From Candidatus Borkfalkia ceftriaxoniphila (GTDB taxonomy: Bacteria > Bacillota > Clostridia > Christensenellales > Borkfalkiaceae): 64,000 bases of DNA. The stretch covers positions 49,087-113,086 of the forward strand of contig NZ_SDOZ01000003.1 of assembly GCF_004134775.1 (NCBI RefSeq), given 5' to 3'. Of this stretch, positions 45,749 through 55,057 are shown one piece after another (position 1 is the stretch's first letter; each line of letters starts with the position of its first letter). Below the pieces are notes generated by a model that was given only the letters and a program-made list of their open reading frames with translations, ran no database searches and had not been told where the DNA came from. A program made the translations under genes and the position numbers.

Positions 45749-46519
45749 TCAATCGCCCATGACCATGCCGAATTCGTCCTCGGCGCGCTGGATGATCGAA
45801 TCAGCGGAAGTGAGTTCGTCTATCTTTTCCTGTACCTGCGCGTACTCGGTCATCGCGGCGTTGAGCGCTTCGCGCTTGGCTGCCGCGTCGCTGTCCAACG
45901 TCTTCAACACGCTCGTGTTGATGATGATGAGCGCGAGGATGACCATGACTGCCAACGAATAGACGAGCATCAAAACTTTGCCTTTCGCGGTCATGGAATA
46001 GGACTTTTTGTTTTCGACGCGTTCCTGCTGTTCCTCTCTGTAAAGATTGTTCTGATATTGAATTGTAGTGGCGGTAGGCATGAGATCGGCTTCCGCCACG
46101 AACGCCTGCTGTTCGGGAGCATACGTATTCTGCTCGGGCTCGGCGTACGTTTCGGGCGCATAGACCGGCTCGGCGTAAGAAGCCGCGGGGATCTCGGCAA
46201 AACTTCTCTTGGGAGCGTTGTAAACGGAGTCCGCGCGGAACAGATCTTCGGTCACGCGCTGGTGCTCGAAAATTGGTTCGAATACGGGCGCCTCGGCCGC
46301 GCTCTCCGCGACGACCTCTTCTTCTCTCTTATATTCGGGATTGATCAGTTTCTGATAGTTGTCGCTGATCTGAGAGTTGAAACGCATGGCTTTTTCGTCT
46401 TCCGTCAAAGCGGCAGACTCGTCCCTTCCGCTCAATTTTCCGTATGCTTTTAAAGAACTTTCCTGTTCGAATTTTTCCTGTGTATTTTCTCTTTCTAATG
46501 TCGGAAACAACGTTGCCAT
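45749..46519 (-). CDS. FtsL/DivIC-like division protein with a long N-terminal extension
   Basis: The protein has 256 residues. The last 80 consist of one membrane helix (KGKVLMLVYSLAVMVILALIIIN) and a short coiled coil (AAAKREALNAAMTEYAQVQEKIDEL), the plan of FtsL or septum-formation initiators. Its place between rsmH and ftsI is exactly that of ftsL. FtsL proteins usually have about 100-120 residues; here about 175 acidic, Tyr/Pro/Glu-rich residues (EPVYAPETYAEPEQNTYAPE) precede the helix on the cytoplasmic side. Start ATG at 46519 after AGGAGAAGGG. Confidence 0.78.
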   Translation of the reverse strand: MATLFPTLERENTQEKFEQESSLKAYGKLSGRDESAALTEDEKAMRFNSQISDNYQKLINPEYKREEEVVAESAAEAPVFEPIFEHQRVTEDLFRADSVYNAPKRSFAEIPAASYAEPVYAPETYAEPEQNTYAPEQQAFVAEADLMPTATTIQYQNNLYREEQQERVENKKSYSMTAKGKVLMLVYSLAVMVILALIIINTSVLKTLDSDAAAKREALNAAMTEYAQVQEKIDELTSADSIIQRAEDEFGMVMGD

Positions 46520-46545
46520 CTTGTCCCTTCTCCTTATATATATTC

Positions 46546-47484
46546 TCAGACCCGTTCGGCTATGCGCAATTTTGCGCATTTGGAACGCGAATTATTTTTC
46601 TGTTCTTCTTCGCCCGCAACGAGCGGCTTTCTGCCGATCGAAACGATCTCGCGTTTTTTTCCGCAAACGCAGACGGGTAAACTTTTATCGCACACGCAGT
46701 CCGTTTCCAGATCGCGGAAGGCGTTCTTGACGATGCGGTCCTCTAACGAATGGAAAGTGAGGATGCAGATCCTGCCGCCCTTTTTCAATTTTCTCGCGAG
46801 CCCCTTGACGGTTTCGGACAACTTGTCCAACTCGCCGTTGACTTCGATGCGGATCGCCTGAAAAGTTTTTCTCGCGCACGGGCCGTTCTGCTTGAATTTT
46901 GCGGGAATGCTCTTTTCGACGATCTCTACGAGCCGCCCCGCCGTTTCCACGGGCGCCCGCTCCCTTTCCTTTACGAGATTGAAAGCGATCTTTTTCGCAA
47001 ATTTTTCTTCGCCGTAATCGCGCAGAATTTCATACAACGACTGTTCGGAATATCCGTTTACGACCTCTCTTGCCGAGAGCGCCGCTTCGGGATCCATGCG
47101 CATATCGAGAGGCGCGTTTTTCTTCATGTAGGAAAAGCCGCGCGTTTCTTCGTCCAACTGAAAACTGGAAACGCCGAAATCCAGAAGGACTCCGTCGAGT
47201 TCGGAAACGTTTGCCTCTTCCAATACTCTTTCGTAATCTTTGTAGTTGCTCTTGAAAATGCGGAAACGATTGCCGAATTCTTTGAGTTTCTCCCCCGCCG
47301 CCGCGATCGCAAAGTCGTCCAGATCGGTAGCGATCAAACGTCCGTCGGGCGCGCTGCGTCTGAGAATTTCATAGGAATGCCCGCCGCCGCCGAGCGTGCC
47401 GTCGAAATAAACGCCGCCGCTCTTTATATCCAGCCCCGCCATGCATTCTTCGAGCATAACGGGCTTATGCGCAAATTCCAGCAT
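46546..47484 (-). CDS. rsmH: 16S rRNA (cytosine-1402-N4)-methyltransferase
   Basis: The protein has 312 residues. It begins HKPVMLEECMAGL and has DGTLGGGGHSYEIL (SAM site), GVLLDFGVSSFQLDEETRGFSY and LTFHSLEDRIVKNAFRDLE. It methylates C1402 of 16S rRNA. A cysteine cluster in CVCDKSLPVCVCGKKREI near the C-terminus is common in Firmicutes. It stands between mraZ and the ftsL-like gene in the classical order and starts 1 base after mraZ ends. Confidence 0.97.
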   Translation of the reverse strand: MLEFAHKPVMLEECMAGLDIKSGGVYFDGTLGGGGHSYEILRRSAPDGRLIATDLDDFAIAAAGEKLKEFGNRFRIFKSNYKDYERVLEEANVSELDGVLLDFGVSSFQLDEETRGFSYMKKNAPLDMRMDPEAALSAREVVNGYSEQSLYEILRDYGEEKFAKKIAFNLVKERERAPVETAGRLVEIVEKSIPAKFKQNGPCARKTFQAIRIEVNGELDKLSETVKGLARKLKKGGRICILTFHSLEDRIVKNAFRDLETDCVCDKSLPVCVCGKKREIVSIGRKPLVAGEEEQKNNSRSKCAKLRIAERV

Positions 47485-47485
47485 A

Positions 47486-47923
47486 TCAGTTGTCCGTCTT
47501 CAAGGCTTTGAGTTTTGCAAACACGCTCTTGACGTCCTTGTGCTTATTCCGCTCCTCAAAGTTTTTGAGCGACTCGATACGAAGAAAAGAAGCCGCGCCA
47601 GTGATGACGATGTCCTTGTCGATTTCCGCAAAGTCTTTGAGTTCGCCCGGAATGACCACCCTGCCCTGGTTGTCCTCCGTCACGTCGTACACCATCGCGG
47701 TGAAATCGGAGATCGCCTCCTGCATTTCATCGTCGAAATAAGATACGTCGCCGAAACTGTCCAGAATCTTCCGATACTCGGAAAAAGGCATTACATAGAT
47801 ACTCTTGTTCGGACCGAATGCGAATTTGTAATCGGTGCCGAGGTCGGCTTTGAATTTCGCCGGTATTCTTATTCGGTTTTTCGCGTCCAACTGATGGTTG
47901 AAGCGCCCGTTGAAAGAATACAT
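47486..47923 (-). CDS. mraZ: Transcriptional regulator MraZ
   Basis: The protein has 145 residues with two SpoVT/AbrB-like halves: FNHQLDAKNRIRIPAKFKADLG and TEDNQGRVVIPGELKDFAEID (DxKxR and DxxGR patterns). MraZ represses the dcw operon by binding repeats upstream of its own gene; four GTGG-type repeats with 10-base spacing are seen there. The start is the ATG at 47923 after GGGGGTA; the frame is open upstream to 48013 across the promoter and is not used. Confidence 0.95.
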   Translation of the reverse strand: MYSFNGRFNHQLDAKNRIRIPAKFKADLGTDYKFAFGPNKSIYVMPFSEYRKILDSFGDVSYFDDEMQEAISDFTAMVYDVTEDNQGRVVIPGELKDFAEIDKDIVITGAASFLRIESLKNFEERNKHKDVKSVFAKLKALKTDN

Positions 47924-47951
47924 CAGAGTACCCCCGCTGTTTGATGAATTT

Positions 47952-47994
47952 ATTATACCACCACTTTTGACCACTGTCAACCACCTTTGCTCAC
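47952..47994 (-). promoter_or_regulatory. mraZ promoter with MraZ-type repeats
   Basis: On the minus strand TTGACA (47975-47980) and TATAAT (47952-47957) have a 17-base spacer. GTGG/GTGA boxes end at 47961, 47971, 47981 and 47991, a strict 10-base period over the -35 box, like the AAAGTGG boxes known for MraZ. Some 20 bases of T-rich sequence separate this from the murI side. Confidence 0.85.
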
Positions 47995-48075
47995 TTTTTT
48001 CAAAAAAATTCATAAAAAAAGGGGAAGAATCCCCCTTTTACACGCAAATTTATGTTTTACGAACAAATGTTCGCA

Positions 48076-48888
48076 TTATAAACGGGCAAAAAACACGGTT
48101 TTATTTTTAAAAGCGGCGTTTCCGACGAAAAAAACCGCGTTTTTACGGCAAAAATCGCCATTTATTGCCATTTTGTCGAACAGAGATTCCTCCTGTTTTA
48201 CCGCATTTATCGATAAACCACCGTATCCACTCTTCTCTTTTTGCCCGATTTTTCCGAGGATTTTCGATAAGTGGTCGGCCGTCCCTGCATTTCCGTCGAA
48301 AACGGGGCATCTAAGGCGCGCTGCAATCTGCTCTTTCAGAAAAATATAGTGCGTGCAGCCGAGCACTGCGCCGTCGAAATGCTGTTCCCCTTCCGGCAGA
48401 TGGCGGGAAAGATCGACCTTCGAAAGATCGAAAATGTTGTTTTCGATCTCGCCCGCCAGATCCCGCGGGCAGTAAAAGGTAAAGCGGCAGGCGCCGGAAA
48501 CGCTTTCGGCGAGCGCGCGGAACTTTTTGCTCGAAAGCGTGGCGCGGGTGGCGAGTACCAACACGTTCTTGCACGCCTTTGCCGCGGGTTTGAGCGCGGG
48601 CTCCACGCCCAAAACGGGAAAGGGACAGCGCGCGCGCAGCGCGGCGGCGCATTCCGCCGTGACCGTGTTGCAGGCGAGCACCGCCGCTTTGAGCGGAAAA
48701 CGCGAAAGATATCCGAACGCCGTAAGCGTCAGCCGTTCGATCTCTTCGGGACTTTTATTGCCATACGGCGCGTTCGCGTTGTCGCCGAAGTAGAGAAAAC
48801 TTTCCCCCGCGAGTTGCTGCGCGCATTCTTTCAGGAGCGTCAGCCCCCCGATGCCGCTGTCGAAAAACGCTATATAACCAGGCTCCAT
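48076..48888 (-). CDS. murI: Glutamate racemase
   Basis: The protein has 270 residues. FFDSGIGGLTLLKE, GDNANAPYGNKSPEEI, LACNTVTAE (first catalytic Cys) and LGCTHYIFLKEQI (second Cys) are all present. It makes D-glutamate for murD. It lies upstream of mraZ with a separate start; the C-terminal tail of about 60 residues after AGTADHLSKIL is Lys/Phe-rich and low in complexity and may extend past the enzyme fold. Confidence 0.94.
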   Translation of the reverse strand: MEPGYIAFFDSGIGGLTLLKECAQQLAGESFLYFGDNANAPYGNKSPEEIERLTLTAFGYLSRFPLKAAVLACNTVTAECAAALRARCPFPVLGVEPALKPAAKACKNVLVLATRATLSSKKFRALAESVSGACRFTFYCPRDLAGEIENNIFDLSKVDLSRHLPEGEQHFDGAVLGCTHYIFLKEQIAARLRCPVFDGNAGTADHLSKILGKIGQKEKSGYGGLSINAVKQEESLFDKMAINGDFCRKNAVFFVGNAAFKNKTVFFARL

Positions 48889-48968
48889 ATCGCCGCGCCT
48901 CCTCTTCGTTCTCTTGAAAATATATTGGCAAAAGCCGCAAATAATTCCTGTTTTTCAAGCAAAAACAG

Positions 48969-48997
48969 TTTACAAGCGTTTTTTTTTATGATAAAAT
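48969..48997 (+). promoter_or_regulatory. Promoter of rpsT
   Basis: TTTACA and TAAAAT are separated by 17 bases, 41 bases before the GTG start. Confidence 0.6.
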
Positions 48998-49038
48998 AGC
49001 TAAAGAATTTATCGATCTTTATTGAAAGGAGAAAAAAA

Positions 49039-49311
49039 GTGCCTAACATTAAATCTGCTAAAAAACGCGTGGTCGTCAACGAAAAGAAAAATTTGGAGAA
49101 CAGGATGGTCAAATCCACGGTCAAGACCGCGATTCGCAAATATAACGACGCGCTGGCAAGCGGCGACGTTGCCGCAGCCGAAAAATTGCTGCCCGAAACC
49201 GTTTCGGTGATCGATTCCGCCGTTTCCAAGGGAATCCTGCATAAGAACAACGCGGCGAACAAAAAATCCGCTTTGGCAAAGAACCTCAACGCTTTGAAAG
49301 CGAAGGCGTAA
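49039..49311 (+). CDS. rpsT: Ribosomal protein S20
   Basis: The protein has 90 residues, begins MPNIKSAKKRVVVNEKKNLENR and is very basic with an alternating Ala/Lys tail (NAANKKSALAKNLNALKAKA), as in all S20 proteins. It binds 16S rRNA in the 30S subunit. The start codon is GTG at 49039 after AAAGGAG. It is transcribed alone. Confidence 0.97.
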   Translation: MPNIKSAKKRVVVNEKKNLENRMVKSTVKTAIRKYNDALASGDVAAAEKLLPETVSVIDSAVSKGILHKNNAANKKSALAKNLNALKAKA

Positions 49312-49325
49312 ACGTTCAAAAAAGA

Positions 49326-49362
49326 TTGTCAGAAGGCGTAGTCGGAAGGCTATGCCTTTTCG
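49326..49362 (+). terminator. Terminator of rpsT
   Basis: A stem AAGGCGTAG / CTATGCCTTTT with one mismatch, followed by a T-rich tail. Confidence 0.7.
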
Positions 49363-49390
49363 TTATGTAAAAATTTTTCAAATCTGCGCA

Positions 49391-49426
49391 AAAGAGGGAA
49401 AAAGTAATTGTTTTTTTCCCTCTTTT
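49391..49426 (+). terminator. Second hairpin, overlapping the potA promoter
   Basis: AAAGAGGGAAAAA and TTTTTCCCTCTTT form a 13-bp stem whose 3' arm contains the -35 box of potA. It may back up the rpsT terminator or affect potA expression. Confidence 0.6.
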
Positions 49427-49436
49427 ACTATATAAT
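49408..49436 (+). promoter_or_regulatory. Promoter of potABCD
   Basis: TTGTTT and TATAAT are separated by 17 bases, 29 bases before potA. Confidence 0.7.
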
Positions 49437-49465
49437 AAGTCAATAAAATACGGCAGGATAAGGAT

Positions 49466-50979
<1,514 letters not shown>

Positions 50980-50983
<4 letters not shown>

Positions 50984-51786
50984 CAAAGATACAATTTTCC
51001 AGAAAACAACTGTGCATTCCCTACGCAGTGTTTCTCGCGCTTTTCGTCATCGTGCCCATGCTGCTCATTCTGTTTTACGCCTTTACGGGCACGGACGGGC
51101 GGTTCACGTTTGAAAATTTTCTGAACTTTTTCACGAGTACGGCAAAACTGAGCACGCTTCTGATGAGTTTTACCATCGCCATCATCACGACGGCGTTCTG
51201 CCTCGTCATCGCCTATCCCGTCGCCTACCTTCTGGCACGCAGCAAGTTCAAGCGCAAAAACGTGCTTTTGATGCTGTTCATTCTGCCCATGTGGATCAAT
51301 TTCGTGCTCCGCATCACGGCGCTGCGCGAACTTCTGGATTGGGTGGGACTTCTGGGTACGCAAAATTATCTGAATACGATCATCGGCATGGTCTACGACT
51401 TTCTGCCCTTTATGATCCTGCCCCTGTACACGACGCTGGAAAAACTCGATACCAGCCTGATGGAGGCGGCGTCCGATCTGGGCGGAAACGCCTTTACCGT
51501 GTTCACGAAAGTGACCTTTCCCCTCTCCATGCCCGGCGTCATCAGCGGCATCACCATGGTCTTTATGCCGAGCATGACCAACTACGTCATCAGCGACACA
51601 CTCAGCAATTTCAATATCACCATTCTGGGAAAACTCATCGACGAATACTTCACCACTTATAACAACTGGCATATGGGCTCGATGATCTCCATTATTTTGC
51701 TCATACTCATATTCATCACCATGGCGCTGACGGGCGGGTTCCGCTCCAACGGACAGAAAGACGCGAGGGGGGCCCATTTATGGTAA
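50980..51786 (+). CDS. potB: Spermidine/putrescine ABC transporter permease PotB
   Basis: The protein has 268 residues and six membrane helices. The inner-membrane EAA loop is [30 protein letters not shown]. With PotC it forms the channel. The ATG overlaps the potA stop (ATGA) and potC starts before its own stop, showing tight coupling. Confidence 0.95.
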
Positions 51787-52574
51787 AGAAAATTCTTTCC
51801 GTCGCGTTCTGCGCGCTGGTGCTCGTATTCATTTACGCCCCTATCCTTCTTTTGGTCGTGTACAGTTTCACCGCCTCGAAGATCATCGGGCAATGGACGG
51901 GCTTTTCGCTCGATTTATACCGCCAACTGTTTAAAAACGCCGAGATCATGGGCATACTGTTCAATACCGTATGGCTCGCCTTAGCGGCGGCAGTGCTCGC
52001 AACCGTTCTCGGTACGGCGGGCGCCATCGGCATCTTTTACAGCAAAAAGAAAGTTTCAAAACCCATCGAGGGCGTTTCGCAGATCCCCGTCATCAACGCC
52101 GAGATCGTGACCGCCATTTCGCTCGCGCTCCTCTTTTCCATGATCGCGCTGTACCGCACGTATTTTTCTTTGCTCATCGGGCACATGGTGCTGTGCACTC
52201 CTTTCGTGGTTTTGTCCGTTCTGCCCAAACTCAAACAGATGGATCCGAACACGTATGAGGCGGCGCTCGATCTCGGCGCCTCCCCCAGCCGCGCCCTGTT
52301 CAAAATCGTCATTCCGCAGATTTTTTCGGGCATCCTTTCGGGGTTCATGCTCTCGATTACCCTCTCGCTCGACGATTATATCGTGACGGCGTTCACAAAG
52401 CCCAAGACGTTCGACACCATCAGCACCTACGTCTATAACGCAGTGCGCAACGGCACCAACAGTTCCACGCCCGCGCTGCGCGCGCTGTCGGCGCTCATCT
52501 TCGTCGTAATGATCGCCGCCGTGCTCGTCATCAACCTGCGCGCCAGCCGCAAAAAGGAGGGCAAAGGGCTATGA
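51780..52574 (+). CDS. potC: Spermidine/putrescine ABC transporter permease PotC
   Basis: The protein has 264 residues and six membrane helices. EAA loop: YEAALDLGASPSRALFKIVIPQIFSGILSGFML. It follows the PotC pattern, with SLDDYIVTAF after the loop. It is the partner of PotB. Its stop overlaps the potD start by 4 bases. Confidence 0.95.
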   Translation: MVKKILSVAFCALVLVFIYAPILLLVVYSFTASKIIGQWTGFSLDLYRQLFKNAEIMGILFNTVWLALAAAVLATVLGTAGAIGIFYSKKKVSKPIEGVSQIPVINAEIVTAISLALLFSMIALYRTYFSLLIGHMVLCTPFVVLSVLPKLKQMDPNTYEAALDLGASPSRALFKIVIPQIFSGILSGFMLSITLSLDDYIVTAFTKPKTFDTISTYVYNAVRNGTNSSTPALRALSALIFVVMIAAVLVINLRASRKKEGKGL

Positions 52575-53983
52575 TCGCAAAACGGTTTATCAGTCTCTTT
52601 CTCTGTTTTATGATGCTCGCCGCAGTCGCCTGCTTTGCGGGGTGTTCCCCGAAAAAAGGAAAAGAAGTACTCAAAGTGTACAACTGGGAAGATTACATTT
52701 CCGACGAGGACGACGAGGAAAGCGGATTGAAAGATCTTATCTCCGCATTCGAAAAAGAGTACGGCGTCGTTGTGGAATACTCCACTTTCGGCACCAACGA
52801 AAATATGTACAACGAATTGAAGATCAACGCCACGGGCTACGATCTCGTGTGCCCTTCCGACTACATGATCATGCGCATGATCAAGGAAGACATGGTCGAA
52901 CCTTTTTCCGACGGGTTTCAAAACGGCGAGTATCGCACGTACGCTTCGCCCTATCTGCAGGAACTGTTCGAAAAAAACGGTTGGTCGGATTACGCCGCCG
53001 CATATATGTGGGGCACGATGGGCTTCGTATACAATCCCGAATACGTGGACAAGGAGGACGTTTCTTCCTGGGGCGCGCTGTGGATGGACAAATACGCCAA
53101 CCAGTCCACGATCAAGGACAGCGTGCGCGATTCCTATTTTCTGGGGCTCGCCTACGTTGCGAAAGACGAACTCGACGCGCTTGCCGCAGATTTTGCCGCA
53201 GGGAAGATGGGCGCGGAAGAATATAACGCGAAACTTACCGAGATCATGAACCGCACGGACGAAGACACGTTGGACGCGGTCAAAAAACAACTCATCGCAC
53301 TCAAAGATAATTTATACGGATTCGAAGTGGACAGCGGCAAACTGGACGCGGCGTCGGGCAAGATCAACATCAATTTCGCATGGAGCGGCGACGCGGTCAC
53401 CGCAATGAACGAAGGAGAAGAAGGCGACCGATTTTTGAATTACTCGATCCCCTCCGAATGCAGCAATATCTGGTTCGACGGCTGGGTGATGCCCAAAGGC
53501 GCGAACAGAGAACTCGCGGAAAAGTTCATCAACTTTATTTCCCGCCCCGAAAACGCCGTATGCAACATGAATTTCATCGGATATTCGAGCGCCATTGCGG
53601 GCGACGAAGTATTCGAATGGGTACAGGAAAATTACGGCGCCGAAGGCGCGGACACGGTCCCCTACGATCTGAGTTACTTTTTCGGAGAAAATAAAAGTAT
53701 TTCTGTAAAAGCAGAGGACCTGGACCGCCAGATCTCCGCGCAGTACCCTACCGTTGAGGTGATCGAGCGCTGCGCCGTCATGCAATACTTCGACGACGAG
53801 ACTAACGCCGCCGTCAACGAAATGTGGGAAGAAGTCAAGGGCGTGCCCATCCCCTTGTGGGCGTATATCGTGATCATCGCGATCGCGGCGATCGCCGCGG
53901 GCATCGCGCTCTCCTATCTCTATAAAGGCAAATCTTCAGGGCACAAGCCCAAGAAAGGCTACCGTATTCTCAAAGAAGGCTGA
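52571..53983 (+). CDS. potD: Spermidine/putrescine-binding lipoprotein PotD with a C-terminal membrane helix
   Basis: The protein has 470 residues. A lipoprotein signal ends with CFAGC at about residue 25. The binding domain has YNWEDYISDED, DLVCPSDYMIMRMIKEDM, NINFAWSGDAVTAMNEGEE and WFDGWVMPKGANRELAEKFINF, all typical of PotD. Ordinary PotD ends after about 350 residues; here extra sequence ends with a strong membrane helix (PLWAYIVIIAIAAIAAGIALSYLY, about 426-449) and a basic tail. The protein would be anchored at both ends. It is the last gene of the operon. Confidence 0.92.
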   Translation: MIAKRFISLFLCFMMLAAVACFAGCSPKKGKEVLKVYNWEDYISDEDDEESGLKDLISAFEKEYGVVVEYSTFGTNENMYNELKINATGYDLVCPSDYMIMRMIKEDMVEPFSDGFQNGEYRTYASPYLQELFEKNGWSDYAAAYMWGTMGFVYNPEYVDKEDVSSWGALWMDKYANQSTIKDSVRDSYFLGLAYVAKDELDALAADFAAGKMGAEEYNAKLTEIMNRTDEDTLDAVKKQLIALKDNLYGFEVDSGKLDAASGKININFAWSGDAVTAMNEGEEGDRFLNYSIPSECSNIWFDGWVMPKGANRELAEKFINFISRPENAVCNMNFIGYSSAIAGDEVFEWVQENYGAEGADTVPYDLSYFFGENKSISVKAEDLDRQISAQYPTVEVIERCAVMQYFDDETNAAVNEMWEEVKGVPIPLWAYIVIIAIAAIAAGIALSYLYKGKSSGHKPKKGYRILKEG

Positions 53984-54018
53984 CGATCGCGCCGGCCGCA
54001 CAAAAACGGGGGTATAAC

Positions 54019-54870
54019 ATGAAAAAACTGGTAATCATAGGCAAGGGCCCCGCGGGCATTTCCGCGGCGCTATACGCCGTCAGAGGCGGCCTGGACGTGA
54101 CGATCGTTGCCAAGGACGGAGGCGCGCTGCAAAAGGCGGATAAGATAGACAATTATTACGGATTCGACGGCGGTATCTCCGCGCGAAAACTGTTGGAGGA
54201 CGGCGAAAACCAGGCGCGGACGCTGGGCGTTCAGTTCGTGACCGACGAAGTGGTCGGCGTCGAGTTCGCGGAAAGCGGATTTGCCGTCAAGACGCTTTCG
54301 AAAGATCTGGAAGCGAACGCCGTCGTACTCGCCTGCGGCACTTCGCGCAACGTGCCGCCCATCGAAAACATTGAAAAATTCGAGGGCCGCGGCGTGAGTT
54401 ACTGCGCAATCTGCGACGGGTTTTTCTTCCGCAAAAAAAAGGTGGGCGTCATCGGCAACGCGGGATACGCCAAGAGCGAATACGGCGTTCTGAAAAATAT
54501 CATCGACGACGTGACCATTCTCACCGACGGCGAACAGCCCTCGTTCGACTCCCTCCCCTTTACCGATAAAAAGATCAAATCGTTCGAAGGGGGCGAAAAA
54601 CTCGAAGAAGTCGTGTTCGAAGACGGCACGCGCGAAAAGTACGACGGCGTGTTTGTCGCGTGCGGCTCGGCGGGCGCTTTCGAACTTGCCAAGAAACTGG
54701 GCCTGGAGATCGACGGCAACAAGATCGTGACCGACGACAAGCGCGCCACCAACATCCCCGGCGTATACGCGGCGGGCGACTGCGTGAAAGGCTTACAGCA
54801 GATCGCCAAAGCGGTATACGACGGAATGCTTGCAGGCACGCAGGCGATCCAATATCTGAAAAAGAATTAA
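54019..54870 (+). CDS. Thioredoxin reductase-like flavoprotein without NADPH motifs
   Basis: The protein has 283 residues. The FAD loop IIGKGPAGISAALYA, the redox pair C129-A-I-C132 and the C-terminal GVYAAGDC are kept. The second nucleotide site is changed: VIGNAGYAKSEYGVL replaces GGGxSAxEEA, and the HRRxxxR motif that binds the NADPH phosphate is missing. Ferredoxin-dependent flavin thioredoxin reductases described in clostridia lack the same motifs, so this is a likely function. It lies 35 bases after potD, without a terminator between, and has a GGGGGT site. Confidence 0.85.
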   Translation: MKKLVIIGKGPAGISAALYAVRGGLDVTIVAKDGGALQKADKIDNYYGFDGGISARKLLEDGENQARTLGVQFVTDEVVGVEFAESGFAVKTLSKDLEANAVVLACGTSRNVPPIENIEKFEGRGVSYCAICDGFFFRKKKVGVIGNAGYAKSEYGVLKNIIDDVTILTDGEQPSFDSLPFTDKKIKSFEGGEKLEEVVFEDGTREKYDGVFVACGSAGAFELAKKLGLEIDGNKIVTDDKRATNIPGVYAAGDCVKGLQQIAKAVYDGMLAGTQAIQYLKKN

Positions 54871-54875
54871 ACATT

Positions 54876-54963
54876 ACAAAACGGCGGCAGTGAAAACACT
54901 GTCGCCGTTTTATCAAAATCAAATCGCGCCCCATATTTACGCGTTTGTTTTCTCAATTTGATT
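54876..54963 (-). ncRNA. Candidate small RNA of about 88 nt
   Basis: A perfect promoter at 54970-54998 points left and the strong hairpin at 54878-54911 ends the unit. Nothing between them codes for protein (no start with ribosome site). A transcript would be antisense only to the hairpin after the flavoprotein gene. It is unrecognised and may simply be a decayed gene's promoter. Confidence 0.35.
54878..54911. terminator. Bidirectional terminator after the flavoprotein gene
   Basis: AAAACGGCGGCAGTG and CACTGTCGCCGTTTT form a 15-bp stem with one G-T pair and loop AAAA, with T runs in both directions. Confidence 0.92.
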
Positions 54964-54969
54964 GATCTC

Positions 54970-54998
54970 AGTATAACACGTTTTAGAGTTTATGTCAA
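54970..54998 (-). promoter_or_regulatory. Consensus sigma-A promoter without a gene behind it
   Basis: On the minus strand TTGACA and TATACT have a 17-base spacer. It is directed away from pflA toward the terminator at 54911. Confidence 0.75.
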
Positions 54999-55036
54999 GT
55001 ATTTAACGGTATAAACAAATAACGACCAATCGCGAA

Positions 55037-55055
55037 TTATGTCACACATAGTACT
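55037..55055 (-). promoter_or_regulatory. Second copy of the 19-bp AGTACTATGTGTGACATAA motif
   Basis: This is identical to 6889-6907 and in the same orientation with respect to the neighbouring minus-strand gene, here 3 bases after the pflA stop codon and about 40 bases upstream of the orphan promoter. Confidence 0.55.
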
Positions 55056-55057
55056 GT

